In this document: positions 1-12,539 of the stretch, one piece after another
Layout of the letters: every line of letters begins with the position of its first letter
Position numbering within the stretch: position 1 is the stretch's first letter
Assembly: GCF_008831285.2 (NCBI RefSeq)
Contig: NC_045141.1
Location: 25,967,315-26,031,314, forward strand
Length of the DNA: 64,000 nucleotides
Direction of reading: 5' to 3'
From: Nymphaea colorata
Taxonomy: Eukaryota > Streptophyta > Magnoliopsida > Nymphaeales > Nymphaeaceae
Notes under the pieces: generated by a model
The model's input: only the letters and a program-made list of their open reading frames with translations
What the model was told of the DNA's origin: nothing
Database searches by the model: none
Translations under genes and position numbers: made by a program

Positions 1-1702
1 CTTCACTTAATCTTCTGCTTTGCTCCTCTGCTGATGATTCTGATGTCGATGAGTTTGGTGAAGTATGAGATTTATGTCCTGGATCGACGTCGTCCATGGT
101 GACTTGATCTCTTAGTTGTGAAATCAGATTGTTTTCTAGGTGGATATGATTTGCCGTGATCTCACCAAAAGGTCACGAGCACGCAGAGATCAAAGCGCGT
201 TCAGATCGGACTTCTAAAATTCACAATTTGGCCCAAAACTTTCTCAATAAGTTGCGGCCAATTGCTATAGGAGTGCAGACCCGAGATAGGTTTACTTTCA
301 ATACATCCTTATCTAGCGATGTATTTTGTAATATAATACTTTTGATAAATATAGTTCTGCTTAATCATAACCTGCTAAATGATATCTGTGAGTCTTCATC
401 TTCTGTTAATGATCTCAATGGATATAAAAAACTGACATCGATCGACGTCTTTCTGTTGAACGTCTTAAGAAGGAAAATGTTAAGAAGCATGATTTATCAC
501 ATGTTCGCATATGATACGATTTAACTGTAAAGTTGGCACTTGTCAGAGCTTAGGTCTCGTCTAAAAAGGTTAGAGATGTGAGACCTATTTTAGTATCATA
601 CCGAAAAGGTGAAGCTTTACATGTGATTTCGACAGATCCGTTGCCGAAGATAATCATTTTGTCTTTTCTTTTCTTTTCTTTGGAACATTGTTTTCTGAAT
701 AATACCGCAAATACCTTGGGAAGCGTCGATAAATTCAGTGCCTCAAGTTCGGTATACTCGGGAGCTTTTATATATATAGAACCTGGATTGCTATAACCAG
801 CCGGATACACACACACGCATTGCAATGGAGCGTGCGTGTGGTTAGAAGCTGGATCCCGGCCACGTGTGTGTGTGGGTACTTATAAAAGTTTATGGTTGCT
901 GAAAGGTGGTTTTTTTTAGGGGGGTTAGATCCAACGGTGCAGACGCATAATGTTTTGTAATGTAAAAATAGAAAAAACAAGAAAATCATGTGTCTAATTA
1001 AATTTTATAAGCCTAAAAAGCTAAGACTATTAATTTACAAGTTCTTATGAAATCTAATTTACAAGTATAATTTTCATGCTCTTCTTTTTTATCACAAATG
1101 ATAGAGAGCTAAGACATATAGGCGGCAGAACTGAAAGTGGAAACCAAGATATATATTTGATCCTAATAAATTAACTAAAAAAAAGGCACTACAAGTGTGG
1201 CTTTAGCAATCCGATTAATGCAATTAGATAGATAATTCACCAAAGCCATATCTAAAATAACTGTTGTAAAATGCAGAGAAAAGTCCATTTTGAGCTGCCG
1301 AGCTTCATTTTTAGGAATGAAAAGAGCCAGCTGCGCTTTTTAAGCCTGTATTTATCTTTGTAACGCGGTTTGCTGTTATTTCTTACTCATATGGAGGAGC
1401 TTCACATCTAAATTAAGTTAAACAACTAATAATCTGCAGGTTGCTAGATATTCTAATGACCATCAGAATGAGATGTCAATAAGGACAAACATTACTTGAA
1501 TACATGAATGGATAACACCACAAATAGAGAACTGTACTAGCGAATCAAATTATATAGCCCAATTACCGTACGTATAATCACAATTTGATGAACAGGTGTT
1601 GCGAAATCGAAATATATATTTGCAGCAGCATTTTGAAAGAAGTTTTGAGGGATCAATTTTAGTGAGTTATTCTTCCTCCTGATTCCAAGTACTTATCCGT
1701 TG
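1..1702. other. no convincing gene; upstream flank of TPR gene
   Basis: No family was recognised here. A plus-strand frame open from the window edge stops at 66-68 and ends with an acidic stretch (ADDSDVDEFGEV). It could be the tail of something starting outside the window, but there is no other support. At about 806-876 CA/TG-rich stretches face each other around a CACGTG (G-box-like) core. I searched this region for the missing first codons of the TPR gene at 1703 and did not find them. Confidence 0.5.
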
Positions 1703-2841
1703 GTGCAGTTGGTTGAGAAAGACCCAGACGCAGCCATAGTCCTGTTCTGGAAGGCTATTAATGCAGGGGACCGTGTCGACAGCGCTCTAAAAGACATGGC
1801 TGTTGTGATGAAGCAACAGGATAGAGCAGAGGAAGCCATTGAAGCTGTCAAATCTTTCAGAAGCCGATGCTCCAAGCATGCTCAGGAGTCCCTTGACAAC
1901 ATTCTCATCGACCTCTACAAGGTAAAGGAAGAAAATGAAAATGACAATTGGTTCCTACAATAAATAGTTAAGCGTTTTCTTATGCTAACTTTTTCACTTG
2001 TTCTATGGCTTAACAGAAATGTGGGAGAGTAGAGGAACAGATAGAGCTACTGAAGCAGAAGCTTCGTATGATCTACCAAGGAGAGGCATTCAATGGGAGG
2101 ACCACGAAAACGGCTCGCTCACATGGCAAGAAATTTCAGGTCTCCATCAAACAGGAGACTTCCAGAGTGCTGGTAAATATCGTAGTTACAAGTTCTTGAT
2201 TTCTTGATTTAATTTTTTCTTTTCCGGTAGCTGATGAGGAGACCAAGCATACAAGCATGCATGTTAATGATGGGTACCATTTACTTAGAGGGGAGTTTGG
2301 ACATTAGACGCTGTAGACAAAATAAATATGTGGAGATAGATTGTGGTCTACAACCAAATGGACAGGGACCTAAGAACATTTTTGCTATACAAAGAGGATA
2401 TTTGTTCATCTTTAAAATTAATTTATGTTGCAGGGTAATCTGGGGTGGGCATACATGCAGCAAACCAACTTCATGGCGGCAGAACTGGTCTACAGAAAGG
2501 CCCAAGAGATTGATCCAGACTCCAACAAGGCATGCAACCTAAGCGTCTGTCTCATTAGGCAAGGTAGGTACGACGAAGCTGGAGCCATTCTCCATGATGT
2601 GAAGAGTGGAAGATACGGCGCGACGGAAGATGACAAGTCGCTCCTACGGGCTGAAGAATTGCTACAAGAATTGGGAAGATTAAGAGGGGAGAATGTTCAT
2701 GGCAGCACCAACAGCGAAGATGGGTTCGATCATCTTGATGACATCATTCTTCGTGGGTTAGATCTAGCCCCTGACTGGTCTCCATCAAACTTGAAGCGGC
2801 TGCCCATATTCGAAGAGATCCCCCTCGTAGAGATCAGATAG
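1703..2841 (+). pseudogene. MS5/POLLENLESS3/SDI-type TPR protein, 5' end missing
   Basis: Three exons join in phase: 1703-1921, 2017-2172 and 2434-2841 (stop TAG), giving about 260 residues. Exon 1 opens with VQLVEKDPDAAI and holds the TPR stretch ALKDMAVVMKQQDRAEEAIE. Exon 2 carries the family signature LLKQKLRMIYQGEAF and ARSHGKKFQVSIKQETSR. Exon 3 has the GNLGWAYMQQTNFMAAELVY TPR and ends near LKRLPIFEEIP. The family (MS5/POLLENLESS3/TDM1 and SULFUR DEFICIENCY-INDUCED proteins) acts in meiotic exit or in glucosinolate and sulfur-starvation control. Members normally have some 20-40 residues before VQLVEKDP, including a conserved GDSPY.RAK segment. No ATG and no such segment lies in frame upstream. 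The bases just before are open in another frame (PPDSKY), which hints at a frameshift or a truncated start. The three exons and their splice sites look intact, so an unseen distant first exon remains possible. Confidence 0.75.
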
Positions 2842-4865
2842 CTTTTGTAGAGTGTCGTCTATAGCACTGTGATCTGTAGCATGGTTCTTGAGTGGGTTCT
2901 GTAAATAGTAGTCCAATAGGTGCTTGGGTTGTTAAAATTATATATTTTTTTTTAGTTCACAGGAGTTTGGGTTAAGGAATAAGGTCCAAATCCGTTTGCT
3001 CTGTGTACTGTCGTTGTCACCGTGGGAAGAGGTATTGGCTTAGTCAAATGAAATGTTTGTCCAGTAAGTACCTGTTAGTCTCACGTGAACTAATGTATCG
3101 AATTAGTGTGGCAAATTAGAAAAAAGTATGGGTTCGCTATAGTCTCTATTTCTCCCCCCTCCACAGTCCACCCACACCCTCCGTATATATCTGACTGGGG
3201 CATCTTAACGAGAGTTTGTTTACAACGGAAGGTTGTACTCTAAGCCGCGGTTTTTACGCTGCTAACTATCTTAGTTTGTTGAGCAAGTTGGTTAGTCAGT
3301 TGTTATGATTGTTTTGGACCACATACAATCCACCCTTCCTTGGAACCTTCAGAAAGGAGAAGCAAGCGGCAAGAATTTTAAATTTTAAGTGAGGTTATGA
3401 CGACTGATCAAATATGTTCTTGAACTTAATGACAAAGGAAACTGAGAGTAGCCAAATGTCGGATGTTGCCATATGATTAAATATATGAGAATTATTGTTA
3501 GAAACATTATAAGCAACTGTTAAAAACATTTAGTAATTATCATTACACTACAAACCTTTGTCGATGCTCATAACACTGTGTGTTTTTAGCAATACATTTT
3601 TAAACATTTAGTCATCCAGCAACTAAATATTTAGTTAAAAACTTTTTAAAACGATTATTTGGTAAAAGAAATTCATTATTTTTATTACTCTTTGTTATTG
3701 AATAGGGGAACTAAAGTATGTAAAGAGATCTGGAACTTTTAGCCTCAGCCTTCTTGATTTCTCACGAACTATTACAACTTTTACAAAATCTTGGTAGAAA
3801 TAACATGCTACAACAATTGTATTTGGGATGGATGCTTTCTTTCCCGAAAAGAAGACAATTTCTAAAGTTCCCGAAAAGAAAACTAATGAGACAAAAAGTC
3901 AGGCGATTTTTTTTCTTTGCTTTTAAGGGTGTGTTTGATAAACTTGATTTAAAAGTGCTTCAAAAAATGTGCCATGTAAGATCCCTCTGAAAACAAATGG
4001 GAGATCTTGATAGTACTACATGAAAAAAAAAACATGAACTTAGATTTAAAGTGGGATGGGAGATGGTCTGACCTGAAACCCACAGATATGAAACCGAGCC
4101 TTCATATCACATCACCGTAGATATAGTAAACGACTGCTACTTAAGAGGACGGTAAAATTTCAAGAAAAAATTACCGTGGAAAAAAGTAGGATCTAGAGAG
4201 GTTCCACTTTTTTGGTGGGAGAATTTTTTCCGAATTCAGTGAAAAAACACAAGGTAAAATTCTCTGTGTTTGACAAAGCAGGAGAAAACCGCTGGGATAA
4301 AATTCTCACGATAGATGCATCAAACGGAGCGTAAATGAATCCACTCAAGAACGCTCTCTTGTAGATAAGCATGTTTGTTGCTCAACTACGTTCATGCTAG
4401 CATTTTTCTTTTCCAAAATAGTAACATAATTTGGATTTAAATTTAGCACATAATTTTTCATATCCAACCCAACCAATATTTGAGTGTGATGGACATTCGG
4501 AACTGATTTCATTTACAAATTTAGTTATGATTTTATATTTATTAGATTCAAAAGTAGGTCCAACTACGAGTCAGATAATGCAACATCCGTATCACCCGAA
4601 TATGGTATTGGTACATATTTTAACTCAATTGGACAAATCAGGAAGAAATTAAGAAAATAAAAACATGCTTTCGGCCCAAAAAAAAAAAACCCGCAGTTCT
4701 GGAAGCGGGTTGGACGTCTGAATCGCAGTTCCGTTATGCTGAAACCCAAGCAAACGTCGCACATGGTACTGTTGGAACAGGCGGAACGCGCGGACAGGAG
4801 GAGTTTATTTCCGCTGCCATCCTCCGCCGTTCCATGGTGTGTTTGACACGGAACAGGGACTCGAG
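2842..4865. other. intergenic region, possible nonautonomous DNA transposon
   Basis: This is the 3' flank of the TPR gene followed by AT-rich sequence without a recognisable gene. A GTGTTTGATAAAC-type end near 3929 and an inverted ATCAAAC-type end near 4318 could bound a degenerate MITE of about 0.4 kb. The inverted match is short (about 7 bases), so this is weak. Confidence 0.3.
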
Positions 4866-4974
4866 AGCCTTCTCCCTCTCCCGCGCGGCGCGCCCTCCTC
4901 TTCTCTCTTTCTCCCCCTCTCCCTCTGCTCCATCTCCGGCAGTTCGGTCCTTCCCCAACCATCCGCTGATCCAG
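4866..4974 (+). other. MED7: probable 5'UTR exon of MED7
   Basis: A pyrimidine-rich stretch (CT-rich, GC-richer than its flanks) ends in a good donor, CAG then gtgacg at 4975. The next strong acceptor is TTTACAG at 5599-5605, directly before the MED7 ATG. This fits a non-coding first exon and a 631-bp 5'UTR intron, an arrangement common in plant housekeeping genes. The transcription start is not visible; the left border is a guess. Confidence 0.4.
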
Positions 4975-5605
4975 GTGACGGCCTATTCCTCCCCACCTCT
5001 CTCTCTGCTCCGTCATGTGTAGCTAGGGCATTTGCATCTGATTGGGATTTTTCTGATTTCCTCGAGAGATTTTCTGGTATGCACTTAGCTCATTATGTAT
5101 GTTCCATTTTTCGTGCTGATTTAGAACGATTTTTGTTCTTTACCCTCATTATTCTCATTTTTTGATTAAATGAAAAAATAAAATAACCAAGCCGCCGGGC
5201 ATAAAGGAAAGCTTCAGCTGGTGGTTCTCCGAGGTAAAATCACGCCTGCTTAGTAATGAGTTGTCTTTTCTTGGTGTAGGTTGGAGCGTGTTTTTTTTTT
5301 TTTTTGCAAAAATAGCATCTGAGTGTAACTTTTAGGCATTTGAGTGTGATTCCGTAGATTGCTGCCGTGATTTTTTTGTTTTGCTTCTCAGCATCGGTTT
5401 TTTGCTTCGGGTTTCATGAAAATGGGATCTTTTTATGTCGGAAGGTAAAATTTTCTTCTTTGACCGCGGTTTGTGTTTAGGGTCAAGATGCGGTAGAGCT
5501 TCAATCCATGCTTGTGAATATAAACTGCTTGCTCCAATTTTTCTTGAATAAATCTACTTCAAATGTTATAGAAGATTGGTAGTTAACAGTAATTTCGGTT
5601 TACAG

Positions 5606-8135
5606 ATGGCTGCCACGTCATCAGCATATCCTCCCCCACCTCCATTCTACAGGTTGTACAAGGACTACCTTCAAAATCCCAGCTCTGCACCCGAGCCACC
5701 TCCTCCCATTGAAGGCACCTATATGCTTTATGGCTCCAATTATACGGTACTTGCTTAATTCCTAATGGTCATGTCGTCTTTTGATCATCTCTTTTGTTTT
5801 TTGGACGCTTGAAATAAGATGCAAAGGATGCTGTTTCATGCAATTCCAGGGTTTTCAGTTTTGTCGTGCTCAAAGGGATTTTTGTTAGAATTTTGAAAAT
5901 GAAAGATCTTGCTCAATTATTATTCCGTTGTTTATTTCCTTTTGTTTGTAGTAGACCGATGATGTGCTCCCGAGTTTGGAAGATCAAGGGGTCCGACAAT
6001 TATATCCAAAAGATCCCAACATAGGTATGTTTCTTTTTTCATCACCATTTCATGCAAAACTTATGGTTCAGTGTTGTCTCACTATTGCTGTTATGACTTT
6101 TCCAGAGTAGTGGTGCTGATATGATTATTTGTTTATTAAAACTCAGTTCTAACTGTGTTTCCTGCTTGACCTAAACAATCAGCTTATAAAGAAAAACATT
6201 ATTCAAATGTTTTACTGTTCTTTGTGATATAGTTGATTGATTTTCATATCTTTTATCCTACACAGATTACAAAAAGGAATTGAGAAAACTCAACAGAGAG
6301 CTGCAACTCCATATTTTGGAGCTTGCGGATGTGCTCATTGAGAGGCCATCTCAGTATGCTAGAAGAGTAGAAGAAATATCTGTGATCTTCAAAAATTTGC
6401 ATCATCTTCTCAATTCTTTGCGTCCTCATCAGGTTCTGGTGCTTTCTTCTGGAGTTTTCCGATGTTACAATTAACTATCATCTTATTAATAGATCTAGTC
6501 TTTTGCAGGCCAGGGCAACACTAATACATATATTGGAGATGCAGATACAACAGCGTAAGAAGGCAGTGGATGACATCAAAAGGTTTGTCCTCTAATCACC
6601 AGATGCTATGTCATTTAAGCTTTTTAGGATGCTTCCTATACGTGTCTCTTGGGATCCAGTTGCAGCTGTGTTGACCAATGGAAATATAAGGCTAAAATTT
6701 TAATCCTGTAACGGAATGATTTCTTGTTAGTGTTTTAATTGTGTCGTTCATACCAGCAGCACTGCTTAGTGGAAGTAGTCCTGTTTTTTTCTCTTGGTAC
6801 GTGTTAGCAATTCAGCACCTCCATTTCTGCTACCAAATAGTGGGATGAATCGGCCATGATCAATGTAATTGCCATTTACAATTTCAGTTTGTAAGACTAA
6901 TGTTTAGCTTTTCATTCCTCTATGGTAGTTCTTGGAGAATGCTGAGTCTGGGGTTGGAATTGTATGCTAGTACTATGCAATTTTGTCATCGTACCATGTG
7001 AGTGTCAATTTATGTGTCCTGGCCCATCTATTTGAACCTTGTAACTTCAACCAATGACTGGTTAGGCATAATCCAGCAGCCACAAATTAGATTAGCAGAC
7101 CTGTTAGTGATTTTGGACAAAAGAAGATGAATGTTGGACATATGACTCATGGCAGCTTTGGTAACATCTTTTGCTTGATAGCGGGCCATGCGACTGTTTT
7201 TTCGGAAGCATCTGATCGTATTCGGTTATACGCTTTCACCCCTTTAGCTGAGTGGCCATCTTTTGTTCATTTGTAATTTTTTAAGAAACTGAGAAGGAAA
7301 ACTACCTTAGCAATTAAAGCCCACTTGTATTGTAATCTGGAGTCCTGACTCCTTTGTGAAGTTAAGACTCAAGAGCAGAGAGTGTCTTGGGTAGTTACAA
7401 TACTTAGAAAGCTGCCTTCTCCGAATAGGTGGCCTGTTTATAGGATACCTTATAAAATCCAGTTTTAGGAGAGATGCACCTGAAGTAAACTGTGCCATGG
7501 ACGACTGAGCACTTCCATCCACTCCATAGATTCTCTAGGTTATGGCTCTGTTGATGCGATTAGGGCACTTTGACAGTGGGCTAGGAAAATGCTTTGAAGT
7601 AGTTTACTTCACAACTGGGCAAGCTGGAAATTTTCCTGAGATGTATTCTCTTAAGTTTATGTTCGGATTTTGGTTGAGTTATCTAGGAGGTATTTTTTGT
7701 GGATTTCATGTTGGCATGTTATCGGTTACTGGGTATGGTTTGCAAGTACAAACATGAGTGTCCAGCTGATGGTGTTGCTCCCTATTGTAAACCATAATTA
7801 AGATTATTACTGTGAGCAGGTCATTGTAGATGGTAAATGACTCTTCAGTGTTTTACATCTCCAAAGAAGCCTCCAGAAGCATTTGTCGTGTGTTATGGTG
7901 CTTTTTTGTTACCTTATGCTGTGTGGAGCGTGTTTTCATCTCACACAAAAGTGCTGAAATATGGAACCAACTATGTAGCATGTATTTTTTTCTTCCTTTT
8001 TTGGAGTTGATATGTTTATGTATCTTCTACTCTCTAATTGACTCGGTAGGTCTTCTGTGTTTGTGTAGGAGGAGAGCAGAGGCGCAGCAAATCCTGAAGG
8101 AATCTCTTGAAATCCTTGGGGGTCGTAAAACTTGA
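5606..8135 (+). CDS. MED7: Mediator complex subunit 7 (MED7)
   Basis: Five coding exons join in phase: 5606-5746, 5955-6024, 6266-6432, 6509-6582 and 8069-8135, encoding 172 aa. The protein starts MAATSSAYPPPPPFYRLYKD, the typical proline-rich MED7 N-terminus. It continues with PEPPPPIEGTY, a VLPSLEDQGVRQLYPK block, then the conserved helix NRELQLHILELADVLIERPS and NLHHLLNSLRPHQARATL, and a basic Gln-rich helical tail (QQRKKAVDDIKRRRAEAQ). MED7 belongs to the Mediator middle module, pairs with MED21 and MED31, and works in the nucleus with RNA polymerase II. Length and domain order match plant orthologues. At the exon 2 acceptor there are two TAG triplets in tandem; only the second (exon from 5955) avoids an in-frame stop. 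Intron 4 is long (about 1.5 kb) and holds no recognisable gene. Confidence 0.95.
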
Positions 8136-9618
8136 GGCACCAGCCACCAGGTGTGCAGTTTTGCTGTTTGTGAAGAATTACCCGATCAGAATTCTTGATC
8201 TGTCGCTTTCACGAAAATAGAAGCAGCATCAATATGAGGCAGTGATCACTACGGAATATCCAATGAATGGCATGAAATCCTTGTCGCAATGAATTGGAGA
8301 ATTGAAGATAAGGGCAACGTGATCTGCCCTCCTGTGCTGTGGCATGGCTGCGTTTTAGTTTAGAATGTTTCCAGGGAAACCATGTAAAGGAGTTTTACAT
8401 GTTTTATGAAGTTCTTCCAGCGTCATAAGACCTCTGGAATTTCTTATAGCGGGGATTTGTTTTTTCTTTTCTTTTCCGTATTGTTGTTTGCATTTTTTGT
8501 TAAATTGATTATCCAAAGTACCCTTCCAGCATGAATGTTTCTCCTTTAGCCAGGTGATATTTTCCCAGCTAGCTCCCGGGTCAATTCACAACCAGGAGTT
8601 GTGGCTAGGGACCTCAAGATTGCATAGACATTAATTTCTTTCACCCTATAGATATGTAAATGCTAAATAAAGAGAGAACAATTTTCTTAATCTTTTTATT
8701 TTTTAGATCGGTTGTTGAGAGAAAAAATAAAAGAAAAATGCATGAAATAATATTAAATGATGAAAATGTTTCATCACTTTTTTATCATTTTTTCTTTATT
8801 GCAAAAAAGATAAAGAGATGAGATTGTTCTTTATTGAGCTACCAATCGGCTCAACGGAGAGTGATGTTACATTGTTACTCCCCAACCCCCCCACTCCCAC
8901 GCACACACGTACATATATACACACACATGAATATAGAGGTATTTCTTAAGCATAAAACAGCTTTTAAAAAAATAAACGATATTTAATCTCATTGATCATA
9001 AGGCATGATTTGAATGGCAAATTCATGTATGCCCGATCTTTTACTTAGACTATCCATTCAAGAAGATCTAAATAAACTACAAGCCCGTTATTAGAATATA
9101 TATATATATATCGATGCATGCCTCCCGGCAGTTGGCCAACCTAACCTCAGATCTCTTGTAAGTTCAGCAAGCTGGTTGATCTACTCATGACCCCATTGCT
9201 TGGAATTCAAACCTCTTAGTCGCAAAGTTAGGCAAGACTTTTCTTGGGCAAATATATAGTCGCCTCTCTCTACGCAGAGAGAGAGAGAGAGAGAAAGTCC
9301 TGACGTTTATCGGTTTATGGCTATTTATTCAACTGAAATGAAAAAAAAAAAGAGCAAATTGGGAGAACGATAAGGCTCTCTCTCAAAGGCCATGAAACAA
9401 AATATCAATAGTAAAGCCTAAAATCAGATATAAAGAATCACTAGAAGAAGGAAAAAAAAAAAAAGAAGAAACGACAGAGACGGTGACACCACCGGCTATC
9501 CACAGTGTGGAAGTCTGTACAAATAATCGAATACAAATGAGTTCATCGGCGACGAGAGTGATTTGGGCAGCAGTCGGAGGGAGGAAGAAAAAGGTATGAC
9601 GGCTGGTGGTGGTTGCCT
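8136..9618. other. convergent intergenic region (MED7 3' / TAX 3')
   Basis: It holds the MED7 3'UTR and downstream sequence, then the 3' flank of the minus-strand TAXIMIN gene. Short AT runs (near 9099) and a GA microsatellite are present. No further gene is seen. Confidence 0.6.
9276..9295. repeat. (GA)n microsatellite
   Basis: About ten uninterrupted GA units lie in the region between the convergent MED7 and TAXIMIN genes. Confidence 0.9.
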
Positions 9619-10229
9619 CTAACAAGGGAACTTTTCGATGAACCAGCGGATGATCTTGATGGGCAGCTTTATCAGACTCATGGCAAGATTCGCCAGCCCC
9701 GCAAAGCACGAGCAACAGGGGCACAAACAACTGAACACCGCCCTGCATTTAACACCACCAACAAATCAATCACCCAACGGTACATATAAGTAAGAGAGAG
9801 CTATGGTCAATTGGAGATGGCGATCCATCTTTAATGCTTCTATTCTGTCCAAAAACGTTTCCAGAATTATAGGTCTTCCATTCAGGGTTTTTCTCAAAAA
9901 AATCAGAGGAAAACTTTAGTGTATGTGTTCTACACAATAAATATACAAACATAAAAAGAAAAGCAATCTTTGTCGCACAAAGATCATGAAAAGTTTGACA
10001 ACAAGAAGTGGTTTTTGAAAAATATCACATAGCTTTCAAACTGCCTTGTGACAAACGCAGGAAAATTTTAGAAAATATTGTACCCGACCAAAGAAGAGAA
10101 GAGGAGAGAAGTGAGGATAAAGAAGCCTTACCCGATGATCCAAATAACGATGCCAATCAGGGACAGAACTAAAGCCACCAATGCAAATGGCAAACCGATC
10201 AAGAACCCAAGAGGCCTGCACTCCGCCAT
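9619..10229 (-). CDS. TAX: TAXIMIN-type cysteine-rich peptide
   Basis: Two exons join in phase: 10132-10229 (ATG, 32 codons plus GG) and 9619-9742 (stop TAG), giving 73 aa. Exon 1 encodes [20 protein letters not shown] and a hydrophobic stretch ending [11 protein letters not shown]. Exon 2 encodes [16 protein letters not shown] and the tail [17 protein letters not shown]. The order CRPLGF..GLPFA, hydrophobic segment, C.CPCC.C, and terminal Phe-Pro-Cys matches the plant TAXIMIN family, as does the length. TAXIMIN peptides are small cysteine-rich signalling peptides linked to lateral-organ separation and specialised metabolism. The N-terminal half could be a signal peptide or a membrane anchor. 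The donor (gtaag) and the acceptor (aaatgcag) are both good. I am confident of the family, not of the paralogue. Confidence 0.92.
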
Positions 10230-12539
10230 CCTCTTTCTCTCTCCTTTGATAGACTGACTTCTGGGGATGAAAGATTATACAACAAATATAAAGAGAAGAC
10301 TGGCAGAAACTCGTCGGACAAAAGAGTTGACGTTACGCATTCGAAATTTTTCAAAACACCGTGTGGGACCCTGCTTATTCAGCATCAAGCCTATCACTAT
10401 CTGCCACGTGTATCATTCCGGCTGCGGACTTTTCAGGCGCGTTTCAGATTCCGATCATGAGCGGGGGAGGAGGACGGAAGCTTCCACTTCGAACAAAAGT
10501 CTAACACAAGAGAAGCTTCTGAGATGATGTGGCTCACCAAACTCACCTTCCCCTTCAAATACATGTGGCAGGAGAATCCGGGTAGCAATTTTGAACACAA
10601 AGCAGTCCAAGCCCGGCTAAGGAATAACAATGACATTCTTGAATATTTTCTCGGTATCTCCCTGAATTATGAATGCGATTGTTTTAGACTTAAATGTCTC
10701 GGTGATATAAGAATAAGAGTGGGAATTCAATACTGTAATGTGCGCTTAAAATTTAAAAATTTGTTGCTAAAAAGAAATTAAATTGCCGTGGTTTATATTG
10801 TGATCATAGTTTATAATGGTTTTAATGATAATTTACAAGCGACAAATTATTAACCTGTAGTTTTCTGCTTTAATAGGGTTACAAATGGATCCAATTTCAT
10901 TTGCCGTTTGAGCCCTGGTCGTCGGTCGCGGTTAGCCGTCTTTTATAAACCCGGTCACATGGACCTGGTCCCGATGCGAATAAATTAACGGCCCTGATGC
11001 TATATGATATTATTAGATGCCAAGCAATCGTGACCTCATATTTGGCTTAACACCGCGGCAGGAAGTTTCACTTTTTTGACTTCTTCCAAAGTACTCCCTG
11101 CAGTTTGTAATTTTTATTTCTTTCATCCAACAGATCCAAAGTGCGGCTCCTTGGTTCTTTTTCCCCTTTAGTTTTGCCTTGTGCCTGGTGTAATGAACCG
11201 CCGGCTTTAAATACGAGGACATTTAGTCTGAAAGAGAATCGCCCGAAAAGTCTGTTTTGATAATTTATAACCAAACTTGGTCAAAGAGGCGCCAACAAGT
11301 TTGAAGCTACCAATGAGATGGTGATGAAGAATTAATGATATGCAAGTTGAAGGGTAGGTTATCCAACCTTGTGTGAATGAACCTTGATCACTCACTATAG
11401 TCTTGGTAGCCCAAGATTATCAATATCACGACGGGAATAAGGATAGAAAGAGCGATTGGAGCTCAAAAGGAAAGATGTTGGGGAACGGTCAATGACAATT
11501 CAATGTAAAACAATATCCGCAATTAGTTAGCGAAGTTCTAGTTATATACGAAGTCATTGATTAATAATAGGATTAGTCAATTACTTTGCTTTGGGAAACC
11601 CAGAGATCGTTGAATCAAATATTGGTAAGAGCGGCAGTATGAAATATTCTTCCTAGTCTTCAGAAATCATAAATTTCACCAAATCACATTTTCAAAAATA
11701 ATAGTCACTCACAACTTGCAGACGAAACTGATCTTAGTGCTAACTGCATGTTGCACGAATCACGCCTTCGATTGGCCCCACTTTTGTTTCAATGAGTTAA
11801 TGCCACGATCAGATATGTTCCTCATTACATTAAGCATGCGCTACTTGAGCACGATTATATGTTATGGCGATATCACGCACTGATCAGCCATTCGGGCTAG
11901 GGCAGTAACTCGATCGTTTTATCGTTTCAGCCTCTTCAGGCGTCCGGAATCTGACCCTCCATCGGTAAAGATCTGGTAGTGAGAACGAGAGATTTTACTG
12001 CGCCTAACCTGAACTTGAAACATTTCGACCTAGATGAACGGATATTAATTTTTTTGGGGCGAGCTCACTAACTTGAATGGCCATAGATGACCGATAGCAC
12101 AGAAGGTTCCAGGTTTTCAGTTTTAGAATGAGATCATCATAATGGTCGGTTGCTGTCTTATTACTTCAAAAGAAAAACCAACACTCGACAGAACAAGGAA
12201 CACAAGTTATGCATTGCACGGGATCGCACGTTCACACTTATCCATCTGCAAATCGCCATAAGCAAATGTTCATTAGAAGCTTTCCCTTAGACCGCCTTGG
12301 AATTGCGAATCCAACTAAACGCAAAGAGAAAAAGTTGCAAGGCTAACCATGAGATCAGCTCCACGCTGATCACTCTGGTGGATCCGAAAACTTACCCTTC
12401 ATATGCAAAGATTTGAATGCAAGCATCGAAAAAGATCTGCTAGATATAGTAGAATGATTCGTGCATATAAGATATACAAAGAAAAGACGAAAACTCTGTA
12501 GTGGCAGTACCATCCCATATACCTTTTTCTAAAATCCAT
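10230..12539. other. intergenic between TAXIMIN and VAMP72 genes
   Basis: It holds the promoter side of the TAXIMIN gene (minus strand, starts at 10229) and the 3' flank of the VAMP72 gene. AT-rich, with no coding frame that matches a known family. Confidence 0.55.

Noticed and set aside
156-524. 122-residue plus-strand frame near the window start
   Set aside because: It starts without context, has AT-driven Ile/Leu/Asn-rich composition and no recognisable motif; likely a chance frame.
4564-5165. Several overlapping frames on both strands (for example 4564-5016 minus, 4839-5165 plus)
   Set aside because: They come from the CT-rich MED7 leader and promoter; low-complexity Arg/Glu or Ser/Leu translations, no family.
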